Positions 1 through 10,173 are shown, counted from the stretch's first letter. The stretch: 64,000 bases of DNA from Olavius algarvensis spirochete endosymbiont (GCA_900608495.1 UWYT01000178.1:32932-96931); one strand, 5' to 3'. The notes: generated by a model not told the origin, from the letters alone. Translations and numbers: made by a program.

Positions 1-24
1 TCGGGAGAAGTTACCGTGCTGGCT

Positions 25-762
25 CTAGCTCTTTGCATACACATCCTGCTGCCGTCGCACTTCATACATCAATATACCAGCCGCAGTTGCAACATTGAGC
101 GAGTCTAAGTTCCCGCTGACTGGTATCCTAAGTAAACCATCACAATTATCCCTTACAAGCCGGTGCAGTCCCTTACCTTCTCGGCCCATAACGAGCGCTA
201 TCCGGCCCACTAAATTGATTTCCCGGATGCTTGTACCCCTCGTGTCCGCACCCCACACCCAAAATCCCATATCCTTTAATTCGCCAAGAGTTCTCGCTAT
301 ATTTGGCACCTTCAACAGTGGAATCCATTCGATGGCGCCTGCGGAAGTTCGGCTTAAAATGTCCGTATCCTCGCCAGCCGAACGTCTTTTCGGAATTATG
401 ACGGCCAAAACGCAAAACTGTTCGGCCGCCCTGATAACTGCTCCCAGATTCCGCGGATCGGTAATCCCATCCAATAATACCACCAAACTATCATTTCCGA
501 TCGTTGATTCGATATCTCCAAGCGACCTAATTGCACCGCTCTCCCTTTGCTTGCCGGTTTCTATTGCATACCCGCGGTGTCCCATATTGCGCGTTAGCTT
601 AGTGAGAGTTTTCTCGCTAACCTGGCGTATTGAAACACCGTGTTCATTCGCCAATTTTTCCAACTCATTCGCTCGTCTCGATTTTCTCGAAATAAAAAGA
701 GTTCCACGACCCCGCTTAATTGCTTCGGCCACTCCATTTGCGCCGGTTAAGAAAATTTTCAC
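25..762 (-). CDS. rlmB: 23S rRNA 2'-O-ribose methyltransferase, TrmH/SpoU family
   Basis: Predicted SAM-dependent methyltransferase that 2'-O-methylates a guanosine of 23S rRNA. The 245-aa length is typical. Residues about 1-75 form the small N-terminal RNA-binding domain and about 90-240 the SPOUT fold. SPOUT motifs are visible: LDGITDPRNLGAVIRAAE near 97, ALVMGREGKGL near 189 and IPVSGNLDSLNVA near 213 (knot and SAM site). The start is GTG at 762, with no Shine-Dalgarno sequence, but a good promoter ends 6 nt upstream, so the mRNA may be leaderless. Divergent from dtd. The family also holds tRNA methyltransferases (TrmH, TrmL); the N-terminal domain favours RlmB. Confidence 0.85.
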   Translation of the reverse strand: MKIFLTGANGVAEAIKRGRGTLFISRKSRRANELEKLANEHGVSIRQVSEKTLTKLTRNMGHRGYAIETGKQRESGAIRSLGDIESTIGNDSLVVLLDGITDPRNLGAVIRAAEQFCVLAVIIPKRRSAGEDTDILSRTSAGAIEWIPLLKVPNIARTLGELKDMGFWVWGADTRGTSIREINLVGRIALVMGREGKGLHRLVRDNCDGLLRIPVSGNLDSLNVATAAGILMYEVRRQQDVYAKS

Positions 763-768
763 GAGGCT

Positions 769-797
769 ATGCTATCATCTGGGCGGTCTACAATCAA
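769..797 (-). promoter_or_regulatory. sigma70-type promoter of rlmB, start-proximal
   Basis: On the minus strand TTGATT (792-797) and TAGCAT (769-774) are separated by 17 nt. Only 6 nt lie between the -10 box and the GTG start of rlmB, so transcription would begin at or next to the start codon. No transcript data; inferred from consensus match and spacing. Confidence 0.5.
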
Positions 798-855
798 ACG
801 ACGGCAATGTTCCACACCGGTGCATTGCTGTATACTTATCCTTGGTGGAGCCTTG

Positions 856-1302
856 ATGGTAGCAGTGGTTCAGCTGGTTAGCGAAGCTTCAGTTGAGATT
901 GACAGTGATGAAATTCGCAGCATTGAAACCGGGCTGGTGATATTTCTGGGAGTTGGTTGCGACGATCAACTTGATGATTCATTCTGGCTCGCCCGCAAAA
1001 TTGCCAATATTCGCATTTTCAAAGATGAAGAAAACAAAATCAATCTATCGACATCAGATGTTGGAGGAGACATGTTGGTTGTGAGTCAGTTTACTTTGCT
1101 TGCGGATCTGCGAAAGGGTAATCGCCCCTCACTAAATGCGGCGGCGTCCAATGAGGTGGCAATACCGCTGTATAATGCATTTATATCGGAACTGAAAAGG
1201 GTATTTAACGGCAGAGTTCTAAGTGGTGAATTTGGCTCATCAATGAGAGTTTCTCTCGTCAACGTCGGGCCATTTACCCTTATTATCAATAGCAGAAACT
1301 AA
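856..1302 (+). CDS. dtd: D-aminoacyl-tRNA deacylase
   Basis: Hydrolyses D-amino acids (such as D-Tyr) wrongly attached to tRNA. From the ATG at 856 the protein is 148 aa, the family's normal size, and begins MVAVVQLVSEASV as DTD proteins do; GGTGGAG lies about 6 nt upstream. An open frame extends further 5' to 769 but carries no family sequence. The catalytic SQFTLLADLRKGNRPS motif is at about 77-92, and the C-terminal Gly-Pro chiral-proofreading motif appears as VNVGPFTL. Divergent from rlmB and convergent with gdhA. Confidence 0.9.
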   Translation: MVAVVQLVSEASVEIDSDEIRSIETGLVIFLGVGCDDQLDDSFWLARKIANIRIFKDEENKINLSTSDVGGDMLVVSQFTLLADLRKGNRPSLNAAASNEVAIPLYNAFISELKRVFNGRVLSGEFGSSMRVSLVNVGPFTLIINSRN

Positions 1303-1365
1303 TCCATGGATAAATCCAGCAAGAGAATTCATATCTAGTGTTGCCTGTTTCAATCCGTTGGGTGA

Positions 1366-2709
1366 CTACACCACCCCTTGGTCGATCATCGCATCGGCCA
1401 CCTTCCGGAAGCCCGCAATATTGGCTCCAGTTACGTAATCATCTCCCACACCCATATCTCTTGCAGCACTAAGGCAACTAGTATGAATATCTTTCATTAT
1501 GATTTGGAGACGCCTATCTACTTCTTCTCTCGTCCATGAAAGACGCATGCTGTTCTGGCTCATCTCCAAGCTGGATACCGCGACACCGCCCGCATTTGCC
1601 GCCTTCCCTGGTCCGAAAAGCACTTTGGCGTCATGAAGCATCTCAACGGCGGTGGGTTCGGTGGGCATATTGGCCCCTTCCACAACGCAGATGCACCCGT
1701 TATCAATCAAAGCTCTCGTTTCATCCCTGCCTATTTCGTTTTGAGTGGCGCATGGAATAGCTATTTCAGCCTCCGTCAAACCCCATGGTCGCTTACCTTC
1801 GTAGTATTTGGCTCCAAACTCCTTTGAATACTCGCTGATCCTACCACGAAGCTGATTTTTGAGTTCCATCACCCAGCTTAACTTCGCGCGGGTAATCCCA
1901 TCCGTATCGATGATCGATCCGTTCGAATCGGAGAATGACACTGGCTTCCCACCCAAATCAAGGATTTTTTCGGCAACGAACTGAGCCACATTGCCAGATC
2001 CGGAGATAAGCACCCTCTTTCCCTCGATACTATTTTTGTGGGCAGAGAGCATAGCCGAGGCGAAATACACGGTCCCGTATCCAGTGGCCTCCGGTCGAAT
2101 CAAACTACCGCCCCAACCCAAACCCTTGCCAGTAAGTGTACCTTCAAAGGTGTTTTTCAGTTTCTTATACCGGCCAAATAGATAGCCTATCTCTCTACCT
2201 CCCACACCGATATCACCGGCCGGCACATCCGTATTCGGTCCTATATGGCGGTATAACTCATCCATCAGAACTCCACAAAAACGCATCACCTCATTGTCGC
2301 TTTTCCCCTTGGGATCGAAATCACTGCCTCCCTTAGCTCCGCCTAGAGACAGGCCGGTTAGACTGTTCTTAAAAATCTGCTCGAAACCAAGGAACTTCAA
2401 GATACTCAGGTTAACCGAAGGATGAAACCTCATTCCTCCCTTGTATGGCCCTAGAGCATTATTGAATTCCACCCTGTAGCCACTATTTACCTGAATTCCC
2501 CCGTGATCGTCGATCCATGGAATTCTGAATATAATTGTACGCTCGGGTTCAACCAGGCGCTCAAGCACTCGATGCTTTCGATACCTGGGTTCACGTTCCA
2601 TTAGCGGATTGAGCGATCCCAGCACCTCACTAACCGCTTGCAAGAATTCACGCTCCCACGAATATTTTCCGGACAATTTGTCATAGAGTTCTTTTACATA
2701 ACCACGCAT
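1366..2709 (-). CDS. gdhA: NADP-type glutamate dehydrogenase
   Basis: Catalyses reductive amination of 2-oxoglutarate to glutamate, assimilating ammonium. 447 aa from the ATG at 2709, which has GGGGAAG 7 nt upstream; a TTG at 2733 in frame is less likely. The substrate-site lysines are visible in GPYKGGMRFHPSVN and GGAKGGSDFDP. The Rossmann motif is SGSGNVAQF, followed by FSDSNG, the pattern of the small hexameric, usually NADP-dependent class. Transcribed alone, convergent with dtd. The cofactor is inferred, not proven. Confidence 0.93.
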   Translation of the reverse strand: MRGYVKELYDKLSGKYSWEREFLQAVSEVLGSLNPLMEREPRYRKHRVLERLVEPERTIIFRIPWIDDHGGIQVNSGYRVEFNNALGPYKGGMRFHPSVNLSILKFLGFEQIFKNSLTGLSLGGAKGGSDFDPKGKSDNEVMRFCGVLMDELYRHIGPNTDVPAGDIGVGGREIGYLFGRYKKLKNTFEGTLTGKGLGWGGSLIRPEATGYGTVYFASAMLSAHKNSIEGKRVLISGSGNVAQFVAEKILDLGGKPVSFSDSNGSIIDTDGITRAKLSWVMELKNQLRGRISEYSKEFGAKYYEGKRPWGLTEAEIAIPCATQNEIGRDETRALIDNGCICVVEGANMPTEPTAVEMLHDAKVLFGPGKAANAGGVAVSSLEMSQNSMRLSWTREEVDRRLQIIMKDIHTSCLSAARDMGVGDDYVTGANIAGFRKVADAMIDQGVV

Positions 2710-2804
2710 AATCTGCTTCCCCCGCTGATGCAACTATAGAACTTAAAGCTGTCTAATAGTAGTAGTCAAATCATCCTGTTAAGCTGTCATTTTCGATACT
2801 TCTA

Positions 2805-5800
2805 TCATAATGCAGCCCATGTTAATCCGTTTTTACCATCCATTACAATTTCTATTGCTTTTTCAAAACTTGATAAGCATACGGGGCCCACTGTCTTACA
2901 GCGTTTGCGCAAGAGCTCCCAATTCACGAAATTATCGAGGTTTGAATAGTTGATGTGTGCGTAGCCCACACCGAGAGATATAAGATTGTAGAAGAAATGT
3001 GAGCCCTGGGAGGGTTCAGGATCGCCCGGACCACGATGAATTTCAACAATCAACTTCGCCTGCCGTACCTCAGTCCAATTCACCGGTATCCCCAGAAACC
3101 TGTCCTTGCTACCCCATCGACCTGGACCGATTAGTATGGCATAGCGACCTTCTCTCGCCAGTTTCTCTGTGAGCGAGGCGACGTTTATCCTCAAGGATTC
3201 GGTATCTCCGGAATCATAGAGCTCAGGGTCAACCCAAACAATGTCTTTGATATTCCCAATCAGTCCATGCCCCAAAGATCTATCCGATCTGAGAATCAAC
3301 CTCTCGTCGCTTGGTCGCAAAGGCAACCGAAGTATGGTTTCTATGCTGGTAATCAAGGGCCTAACCTGCAGTAACGAAAAAACCGAGCCTTCGGGTATAT
3401 CGCCATTCCAGTCGACTGAAAACTCAAGTTCCACAGGTATACCCATAGCGCTCCTAGTTATGTGCAGAAGCTGGTCCAGAAGGGGTGAGAGTGGCAACCA
3501 CTCGTATTCCAGTATATCGCGGAAATCCACTACCCTCACTCCAGGAGTCTTAATCCCATCGACTATCCTGCGCCCCACCGGATCCCAAGTTGAGGCCATG
3601 TGCGATAACACCTTCAGATTTTCGGCATCTCGAATTGTAAGGCGCTCCAATGAACCACTTTCACCTCTCTTCAAATCCATCTCGCTTGTAGTTTCTTTGA
3701 GCGCCCAAAAATGAGTTTGGCCCTCGCGCCACTTATCTTCCGGTATTCCCCATGGAATCGAAGGGAACGCTGGGCAGAACAAATAGGCTTTCTCACCCTC
3801 AACCACAGAACGCCCAAGCCCTATAGCTATTCTTGCAACGCCATCTTCACGGCCCATGGGGGCAATAGGATAGTAATTAAATGATTGCGCCACACCTGAA
3901 AGTCGCGGAAACCAGTAACTGCCATGTTTGCTGCCGCTCATTCGTTGGACTACAACAGCCATTTTCTCCTCTTCGCGTCCAACTCCCAACGCATTCCGGT
4001 ATACTGTGGCATCGGCAGAAAATGTGCTTGCCCATACGAGTTTCACGGCCTGCGCAATCATTTCAACACGTCGCCCTGGCGCACTTATTTCGGGTAGCAT
4101 GAAAGTGTCATATACACCTGCGCATGGAATCGACTGCGAATCTTCCAGTAAGGTGGATGAACGAATTGCGAGCGGCCCAAACTCAGCAAAGGCGTTAAGA
4201 ACCGCCATCAACTCTTCTCTAAGCGGTCGCTTGAGGAAGGCCTCTCGAAGCTCCCAATCGTTCAACGTCTTACCACCTTCAAACTCTGGTAACAAACCTG
4301 TTTCTTCCAAGAAGCGATCGAATTCACCGGTTGCAATAATCAGGGTACGGGGTATCTCTATGGATAACGGCGCAAAACTGTCACCCCAGGAGGAGTTGTT
4401 AAGAAGGGCGTTGAAAAAAGCGAGTCCTCGTCCCTTTCCTCCCAACGAACCACTCCCAAATCGTGCCACAGAACCACTCGCTCCCGGATCATCACAACTG
4501 AAATCCACCAAGCGGCCTTTGTGTCGGCTCTCTCTAACTTCTCGAAACGATCGAACCAAGAAATCCCGTAACAATTCCGGAGTCGGGAAATCCGTCGTTT
4601 TCACCTCTCTGATACGCCGTGCAACTTGATATTCTCCATGCGCCGCCATCCACCTCGAATAATCTTTCCTGTCAGAATGGTAAAGAAGTGTTTTAGACGG
4701 CATACTCTCAACTGCCAACGCAAATTCTCGCAATGTTTGCACTCGACTCAAATACGATCCGTCTGGATTCCGGAAAACAAAATCACCAAATCCCAACTCC
4801 TCAAGTATGAAACGCCTAATTTCTCGGTGAAGATTACCGGAGTGCTTGTTTTGAAACCGAGTCCCCTGCCTGCGGGCTTCACCGGCCATGCCTTCATCCG
4901 AGGATTGGAACAGCACCGGCACTTCCACTCCGTTTCTTCTGAAACGTTCAATCAGCGCAAAACCCGCGTACTCATCAAGTTTTCCGTCGCGTTCAAACGC
5001 GATATCCGAAACAATACCTATCAAACTCGTTCGAAATTTCTCACCCAGGTAAACCGCCTCTTCCCAATCTCTCGCCAACAAAATCTTTGGTCGTGTTCTC
5101 ATTCTCCAGTACTTATCATTATCGTTCATTTCTTCTGCAATAAGTCGCTGCGTCTGAGTCATTATCTCCCCATAGAGCAACGGCAAATATGCCGAGTAAA
5201 ACGCAATCGAATTCTCCACCACCAACAGAACACCAACCCGTCCATCCTTGGTATCATCTGATGCATTCCGAAGATCCTCAACATACTTAATCATTGCCAG
5301 AAACAGCCGTGAATCACCCGTCCATAGAAATTTAGCATCAAAAGTCATACCCAACGGATTTCTAATACTTCTGCCATTTTTTTGTCTTCCCCTAGCGATA
5401 TCTTTGCCCATTTCGTCTGCGGTGTATTTCTCTCTCTCCACTATTGCAAGATCACTTCGCGATGAAAGAAGCATCAATATCGCCAAATCGGATTGCAACA
5501 ACTTGGCTTCATGCGCCAGCTCAATCGGTGAAAGCTCTCCAACCCTTATCCCAATAATCAGCAAATCAAATGACTGCGCAGCCAGCAATTCCAAAGCCTC
5601 CCTGCAATTGGGAACTGTCACTAAACGAGGAACCGTAGTAAGATTGAGCTGATGATACTCTCCAACAATTTGGTCTGATAGCTTCGCATCATGCTCCAAT
5701 ATCCAAGCATCATAATGAGGCAGTATCAGCATCACTCGTCGAATTCGCCACATCATCAATTCATGAAAGGCGCTCTCACCGTGTTTAAGTCCATCAAATA

Positions 5801-5825
5801 CAGCATTCAACTTATCTTTTTCCAT
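2805..5825 (-). CDS. PEP/pyruvate-binding-domain protein with receiver-like N-terminus
   Basis: 1006-aa protein. The C-terminal half (about 440-850) resembles the ATP-grasp nucleotide/pyruvate-binding domain of PEP synthase and pyruvate phosphate dikinase: FGSGSLGGKGRGLAFFN, then FGPLAIRSSTLLEDSQS and the CAGVYDTF loop. The mobile phosphohistidine domain and the PEP-binding TIM barrel of the true enzymes are missing. The first 350 residues resemble two response-regulator-like folds (VMLILPHYDAWILE and FDLLIIGIRV, then ILLARDWEEA and IVSDIAF). A signalling or phosphotransfer role is therefore more likely than PEP synthesis. ATG at 5825; a GGAGG lies about 20 nt upstream, too far to be a standard RBS, so the start is uncertain. 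Confidence 0.7.
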   Translation of the reverse strand: MEKDKLNAVFDGLKHGESAFHELMMWRIRRVMLILPHYDAWILEHDAKLSDQIVGEYHQLNLTTVPRLVTVPNCREALELLAAQSFDLLIIGIRVGELSPIELAHEAKLLQSDLAILMLLSSRSDLAIVEREKYTADEMGKDIARGRQKNGRSIRNPLGMTFDAKFLWTGDSRLFLAMIKYVEDLRNASDDTKDGRVGVLLVVENSIAFYSAYLPLLYGEIMTQTQRLIAEEMNDNDKYWRMRTRPKILLARDWEEAVYLGEKFRTSLIGIVSDIAFERDGKLDEYAGFALIERFRRNGVEVPVLFQSSDEGMAGEARRQGTRFQNKHSGNLHREIRRFILEELGFGDFVFRNPDGSYLSRVQTLREFALAVESMPSKTLLYHSDRKDYSRWMAAHGEYQVARRIREVKTTDFPTPELLRDFLVRSFREVRESRHKGRLVDFSCDDPGASGSVARFGSGSLGGKGRGLAFFNALLNNSSWGDSFAPLSIEIPRTLIIATGEFDRFLEETGLLPEFEGGKTLNDWELREAFLKRPLREELMAVLNAFAEFGPLAIRSSTLLEDSQSIPCAGVYDTFMLPEISAPGRRVEMIAQAVKLVWASTFSADATVYRNALGVGREEEKMAVVVQRMSGSKHGSYWFPRLSGVAQSFNYYPIAPMGREDGVARIAIGLGRSVVEGEKAYLFCPAFPSIPWGIPEDKWREGQTHFWALKETTSEMDLKRGESGSLERLTIRDAENLKVLSHMASTWDPVGRRIVDGIKTPGVRVVDFRDILEYEWLPLSPLLDQLLHITRSAMGIPVELEFSVDWNGDIPEGSVFSLLQVRPLITSIETILRLPLRPSDERLILRSDRSLGHGLIGNIKDIVWVDPELYDSGDTESLRINVASLTEKLAREGRYAILIGPGRWGSKDRFLGIPVNWTEVRQAKLIVEIHRGPGDPEPSQGSHFFYNLISLGVGYAHINYSNLDNFVNWELLRKRCKTVGPVCLSSFEKAIEIVMDGKNGLTWAAL

Positions 5826-6316
5826 AAACTCAAGTATCGCCTGAATTCCTCCTTGTCACATACCCAAATCCCACAATTTCAGTCAAAGCTAAATGATTTC
5901 CCGGCATTCGTCCTGCAATCTCGCAATCCAAGAGACAGCCGTCGCCTGGTGCACAGGAAACCACAGAATTACAGTGAATATGAATGCGCCTCAATGCTCA
6001 AATAGTTGCTTGAAAATGCTTTCTAACACCTTACATAGTGAACGATACAATCATTGAGATGGGATTCTTATACTTGCCCATACCCTTACCGCAGTTCCCA
6101 TTCCTACGATTGCCCTGAATAATGAAAGATCAACCTATTCAATATAATGGAGATATCCGCTGCGCCAATCATACGCTCGGATAGCAGGAGTTAATTCGGA
6201 TTATTGAACTGCATAGCAACTGTTATGCTTTATCAAAATCAGAAATACTTCAAAAATACTTAATGATTTGATACATATGGACTGCTGCCAAGCCGCTATG
6301 AGACAGGCAGCGACAG
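5826..6316. other. 491-nt intergenic region between the PEP-binding protein gene and dnaJ
   Basis: I see no convincing gene here. It must hold the promoter of the downstream minus-strand gene (starting at 5825). A 6-bp inverted repeat GCTGCC/GGCAGC (6284-6289 and 6306-6311) sits just past the dnaJ stop and could be a transcript-end hairpin, but no T-run follows it on the minus strand. Confidence 0.5.
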
Positions 6317-7417
6317 CTATAAGTTCTTCAGCGGAACCGGCGTCGGCTCCTCCGATTCCCCATGCTGTGTCGAAAATTGTCTAAGAATATCCTTTTCTTT
6401 GCCGGAAAGCCTAGTTGGAATCTCAACCTTGAGCTTCACGTATAAATTGCCTCGCCTGCCTCCAGAGTTCAAAACTGGCACCCCTTCACCTCTAATGCGC
6501 AGCAACTTCGAATCCTGTGTACCCGCTGGTACCTTCAGTTTTATTCGCTTTCCGTCCAACGCCCCTACCCAAATATCTGCGCCCAGTGCCGCTTGAGTCA
6601 TCGAAATTGGAAGCGCACAGTACAAATCGTAATCATGCCGCTCGAAATACTCATGCGGATGTACATGAATGTACACATACAAGTCCCCTGGAGGCGTACC
6701 TTTTGAACTATAATTACCCTGTCCCTCAAGCCTAATTCGCCTGTCAGGGTCCATGCCTGGTGGAATACTGACTTTGAGCTTCTGATACGAACGAACCGTC
6801 CCGCTGCCCCTGCAATTCCTACAAGGATTATCTATAACAGTCCCTACCCCGGCACAGGAATCACAAGTAGTCGCAACGGAGAAGAATCCCGAACTTCTCC
6901 GAACCTGGCCTGCACCACCACAGTGTGAACAGGTTCTAACGCCTTCTCCACCCGCGCCACTACAAACCGAACAATTCTTCAACCGTTCGTATTTTATTTC
7001 AATATCCTTACCAAAAACCGCCGATTCAAAATCGCATTCCACATCGTGGCGGATATCACTTCCCCTCGAGCGCCCACGTCTATCAGTTCGAAAGCCGCTT
7101 CCAAAGAAAGAATCAAAAATCCCGGAAAAATCCCCAAAAATGTCTTCAAAGCCCCGAAAAGCGCTAGCGTTGAAGGTTGGGCCTCCCATATTCTCCACCC
7201 CAGCAAAGCCAAATTGATCGTAGGCCTGGCGTTTCTTCACATCGGAGAGCACCTCGTAAGCCTCCGTGGCTTCCTTGAATCTTCGCTCGGCTTCACGGTT
7301 GTTCTGATTACGATCAGGATGGTATTTCACCGCTAGTCTGCGATACGCCTTCTTTATATCATCGTTGGAAACGCCTTTCCCTACGCCCAAAATTTCGTAA
7401 TAGTCCCGCCTAGACAC
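6317..7417 (-). CDS. dnaJ: Chaperone DnaJ (Hsp40)
   Basis: Co-chaperone that stimulates DnaK ATPase and delivers substrates. 366 aa with full type-I layout: J-domain 1-70 with HPD in [10 protein letters not shown], a Gly/Phe-rich stretch around 75-120, the zinc domain with four CxxCxGxG-type repeats ([32 protein letters not shown]) at about 149-207, and the C-terminal peptide-binding domain. Last gene of grpE-dnaK-dnaJ, starting 6 nt after the dnaK stop, so co-transcribed. Confidence 0.96.
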   Translation of the reverse strand: MSRRDYYEILGVGKGVSNDDIKKAYRRLAVKYHPDRNQNNREAERRFKEATEAYEVLSDVKKRQAYDQFGFAGVENMGGPTFNASAFRGFEDIFGDFSGIFDSFFGSGFRTDRRGRSRGSDIRHDVECDFESAVFGKDIEIKYERLKNCSVCSGAGGEGVRTCSHCGGAGQVRRSSGFFSVATTCDSCAGVGTVIDNPCRNCRGSGTVRSYQKLKVSIPPGMDPDRRIRLEGQGNYSSKGTPPGDLYVYIHVHPHEYFERHDYDLYCALPISMTQAALGADIWVGALDGKRIKLKVPAGTQDSKLLRIRGEGVPVLNSGGRRGNLYVKLKVEIPTRLSGKEKDILRQFSTQHGESEEPTPVPLKNL

Positions 7418-7423
7418 GAACCC

Positions 7424-9352
7424 CTACTTATCCTCATCTACAACTTCGTAATCCGCATCCTCAACATCTCCTGCTTGCTTGGAACTTCCATCGGATTCAC
7501 TGTCGGTGCCTGCTTTCCCCGTATCTCCAGCGTCGGTTCTCGCATCCTCAGTTTGAGTTTTATACATTTTCTCAGCAAGTTTCGCGGAAGCCTTTGTGAG
7601 CGTGTCGGTTTTCGATTCTATTTCTTCTCTGTTATCCGATTCCAATGCCTTCTTTAAATCCGCAATGGCAAGTTCAACAGACTTCTTCTCATCGGCCTTT
7701 ATCTTATCGCCATAATCCTTAATGCCCTTCTCCGATTGATAAACCAGTGAATCAGCCTTATTTCTAAGCTCCGCCATTTCTTTTGTTTTTTTGTCCGCAT
7801 CGGCATTGGCCTCCGCTTCCTTCACCATTCGGTTAATCTCGTCCTCAGAAAGTCCGCTAGATGATTCAATTCGAATTTTCTGTTCCTTACCAGTACCCAT
7901 GTCCTTAGCCGATACATGAACAATGCCATTAGCATCGATATCGAAGGTTACCTCTATCTGAGGGACTCCACGAGGCGCTGGAGGAATACCAGTCAACTCG
8001 AATCTACCTAAAGTCCTGTTATGAGATGCCATCTCCCGCTCACCCTGAAGAACATGTATCGAAACCGCTGGTTGATTATCGGCCGCAGTGGAAAAAACCT
8101 GGCTCTTTTTAGTAGGAATGGTTGTATTCCTCTCGATTAGCTTTGTGAAAACGCCTCCAAGAGTCTCTATACCCAGCGAAAGCGGCGTAACGTCCAGAAG
8201 CAAAACATCGTTAACATCTCCACCAAGAACACCCCCCTGAATAGCCGCCCCCATGGCAACCACCTCGTCGGGATTGACACCACGATGAAGCTCCTTACTA
8301 AAGAGCTTTTTAACCACCTCTTGAACGGCGGGTATCCTGGTTGAACCGCCAACCAAAATCACTTCGTCGATATCAGAAGGGGAATATCCAGCATCCTTGA
8401 GAGCCTGCAAGCAAGGTTCCTTAGTGCGAGCAACTAAACCCGCAGTCATCTGATCGAATTTGGACCTGGTAAGCTTATATTGAAGATGCTTTGGCCCCGA
8501 AGCGTCTGCAGTTATAAACGGCAAATTGATATCCGAAGTCTGTGTACCAGAGAGTTCCTTCTTGGCCCTTTCGGCGGTTTCCTTCAGTCTCTGAAGCGCC
8601 ATTCTATCCTTGGAAAGATCGATGCCCTGATCTTTTTTGAATTCATCTACCAACCAATCGATAATTCTCTTATCGAAATCGTCACCGCCAAGGTGCGTAT
8701 CCCCGTTAGTGGAACGAACCTCAAAAACGCCATCACCCAAGTCCAGAATTGAGACATCGAAGGTTCCTCCACCAAGATCGTACACTGCGATTTTTTCTTC
8801 CTTGTCAGACTTGCCGATACCATATGCCAGCGCGGCTGCGGTTGGCTCATTGATAATGCGCTTAACTTCTAAGCCGGCGATTCTACCCGCGTCCTTGGTT
8901 GCCTGGCGCTGGGAATCGTTGAAATAAGCGGGAACCGTAATGATGGCCTCTGTTACCACCTCGCCGAGATAGTCCTCCGCCGTCTTTTTCATCTTCTGGA
9001 GAATGGCCGCCGAAATTTCAGGAGGAGTGTACGACTTATTCTTTATCCCAACCTGCACCATCTCTCCAGCGCCCTTGGTAACACTGTATGGCACCATCGA
9101 CATCTCTTCATTAACCTCGTCAAAGCGCCTACCCATGAACCTTTTAATTGAATAGACTGTATTCTCCGGGCTGGTTACCATCTGATTCTTCGCTGTTTGG
9201 CCAACCAATCTGTCATTCTTATCGGTAAAGCCCACCACTGATGGGGTTGTTCGAGCGCCCTCCTCGTTTTGAATCACGATAGATTCACTGCCCTCCATCA
9301 CTGCTACGCAGGAGTTAGTGGTTCCTAGGTCAATGCCAATAATTTTGCCCAT
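7424..9352 (-). CDS. dnaK: Chaperone DnaK (Hsp70)
   Basis: ATP-dependent folding chaperone. 642 aa; starts [20 protein letters not shown] with AGAGGAG about 6 nt upstream. The nucleotide-binding domain covers about 1-385 ([13 protein letters not shown] phosphate loop), followed by the hydrophobic linker [13 protein letters not shown], the substrate-binding domain, and a charged C-terminal tail ending [14 protein letters not shown], close to the classic EEVD-like bacterial end. Middle gene of the heat-shock operon; the spacer to grpE contains a tandem repeat. Confidence 0.98.
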   Translation of the reverse strand: MGKIIGIDLGTTNSCVAVMEGSESIVIQNEEGARTTPSVVGFTDKNDRLVGQTAKNQMVTSPENTVYSIKRFMGRRFDEVNEEMSMVPYSVTKGAGEMVQVGIKNKSYTPPEISAAILQKMKKTAEDYLGEVVTEAIITVPAYFNDSQRQATKDAGRIAGLEVKRIINEPTAAALAYGIGKSDKEEKIAVYDLGGGTFDVSILDLGDGVFEVRSTNGDTHLGGDDFDKRIIDWLVDEFKKDQGIDLSKDRMALQRLKETAERAKKELSGTQTSDINLPFITADASGPKHLQYKLTRSKFDQMTAGLVARTKEPCLQALKDAGYSPSDIDEVILVGGSTRIPAVQEVVKKLFSKELHRGVNPDEVVAMGAAIQGGVLGGDVNDVLLLDVTPLSLGIETLGGVFTKLIERNTTIPTKKSQVFSTAADNQPAVSIHVLQGEREMASHNRTLGRFELTGIPPAPRGVPQIEVTFDIDANGIVHVSAKDMGTGKEQKIRIESSSGLSEDEINRMVKEAEANADADKKTKEMAELRNKADSLVYQSEKGIKDYGDKIKADEKKSVELAIADLKKALESDNREEIESKTDTLTKASAKLAEKMYKTQTEDARTDAGDTGKAGTDSESDGSSKQAGDVEDADYEVVDEDK

Positions 9353-9377
9353 TAGATATCTCCTCTAATTGTTATCC

Positions 9378-9429
9378 TCAATGTATCGTCCCAATGTATC
9401 GTCCCAATGTATCGTCTCAATGTATCGTC
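9378..9429. repeat. Four tandem copies of a 13-nt unit overlapping the grpE stop
   Basis: Units (plus strand) TCAATGTATCGTC, CCAATGTATCGTC, CCAATGTATCGTC and TCAATGTATCGTC run without gaps; only the first base varies (T or C). The copy nearest grpE (9417-9429) encodes its last residues T-I-H and the stop, so the array begins inside the gene and fills most of the grpE-dnaK spacer. Copy-number change would lengthen the spacer without altering GrpE. Confidence 0.95.
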
Positions 9430-10028
9430 TCATTTTTGCCTTCTTCCTCGCTGACCGGTTTCAAAACCACAACTTTTGCAGGACGCAAGACTCGCTCATA
9501 TAAGCGGTAACCAGACTGTAAAATCTGCTTTACCGTATTCTCCGGCACTTCGGAACTTTCCTCAAGCGACACAGCCTCATGAATGGCCGGATCGTAGATG
9601 TCGCCCTCTGATCCTATCCTTTCAAAACCGTAATTCTCGTTTAACAACCCCTTAAACTGCCTCTCAATCATTACAATGCCTTTGTGAAAGGCGTCAAAAT
9701 CCTTGGAATCAATTGAAGTTTCGATGGCTCGCTCAAAATTGTCGATTACCAAAGCCAAATCTCGAAGTATATCCTGGTGCCGATATCGATACGCATCCTG
9801 CTGCTGTTTGACCAGCCTTTTTCGAGTGTTCTGGTTTTCAGCTGCCATTCTGAGGATTTGCTCTTTCAAATCAGTGTTTTCAGCCCTTAAAATATCAAGC
9901 TCATCTTCCGATTCATCTGGAATTTGGGTTTCTGCCGTATCTTCAGCCTGGATTTCCTGCTCCTGCTCAGCCTTCTCATTGTCTGCGGCGTCATCCTTTT
10001 CTGCATCTTGAAAGTCATCGTGACTCAT
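9417..10028 (-). CDS. grpE: Nucleotide exchange factor GrpE
   Basis: Releases ADP from DnaK. 203 aa: an acidic, low-complexity N-terminus (Asp/Glu/Ala-rich, about 1-50), a long coiled coil at about 45-100 (ILRAENTDLKEQILRMAAEN), then the beta domain with the family signature around FERIGSEGDIYDPAIHEAV and VLRPAKVVV. First gene of grpE-dnaK-dnaJ. No hrcA upstream and no CIRCE inverted repeat in the 150-nt upstream region, so heat-shock control is not the usual HrcA type here. Confidence 0.94.
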   Translation of the reverse strand: MSHDDFQDAEKDDAADNEKAEQEQEIQAEDTAETQIPDESEDELDILRAENTDLKEQILRMAAENQNTRKRLVKQQQDAYRYRHQDILRDLALVIDNFERAIETSIDSKDFDAFHKGIVMIERQFKGLLNENYGFERIGSEGDIYDPAIHEAVSLEESSEVPENTVKQILQSGYRLYERVLRPAKVVVLKPVSEEEGKNETIH

Positions 10029-10144
10029 AAAACCCTCATGAAGCGATCAATAATTCTGTTGTCAATAAAATACTCACGGCTAAGAAATAGGGTCAAGAAA
10101 AACCCTAATAAACCTAAATACTCCATCCAAAAAAGCGAAATTAA

Positions 10145-10173
10145 TTGTCGCAATACCATTAACGTAGTAAGAT
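10145..10173 (+). promoter_or_regulatory. sigma70-type promoter next to the 94-aa protein start
   Basis: TTGTCG (10145-10150), 17 nt, TAAGAT (10168-10173). Only 7 nt separate the -10 box from the ATG at 10181, so the transcript is probably leaderless. Divergent to grpE. Confidence 0.5.

Noticed and set aside
95..856. Long forward open frame opposite rlmB
   Set aside because: Its translation has no family features, and it lies antisense to rlmB, whose SPOUT motifs are all clear.
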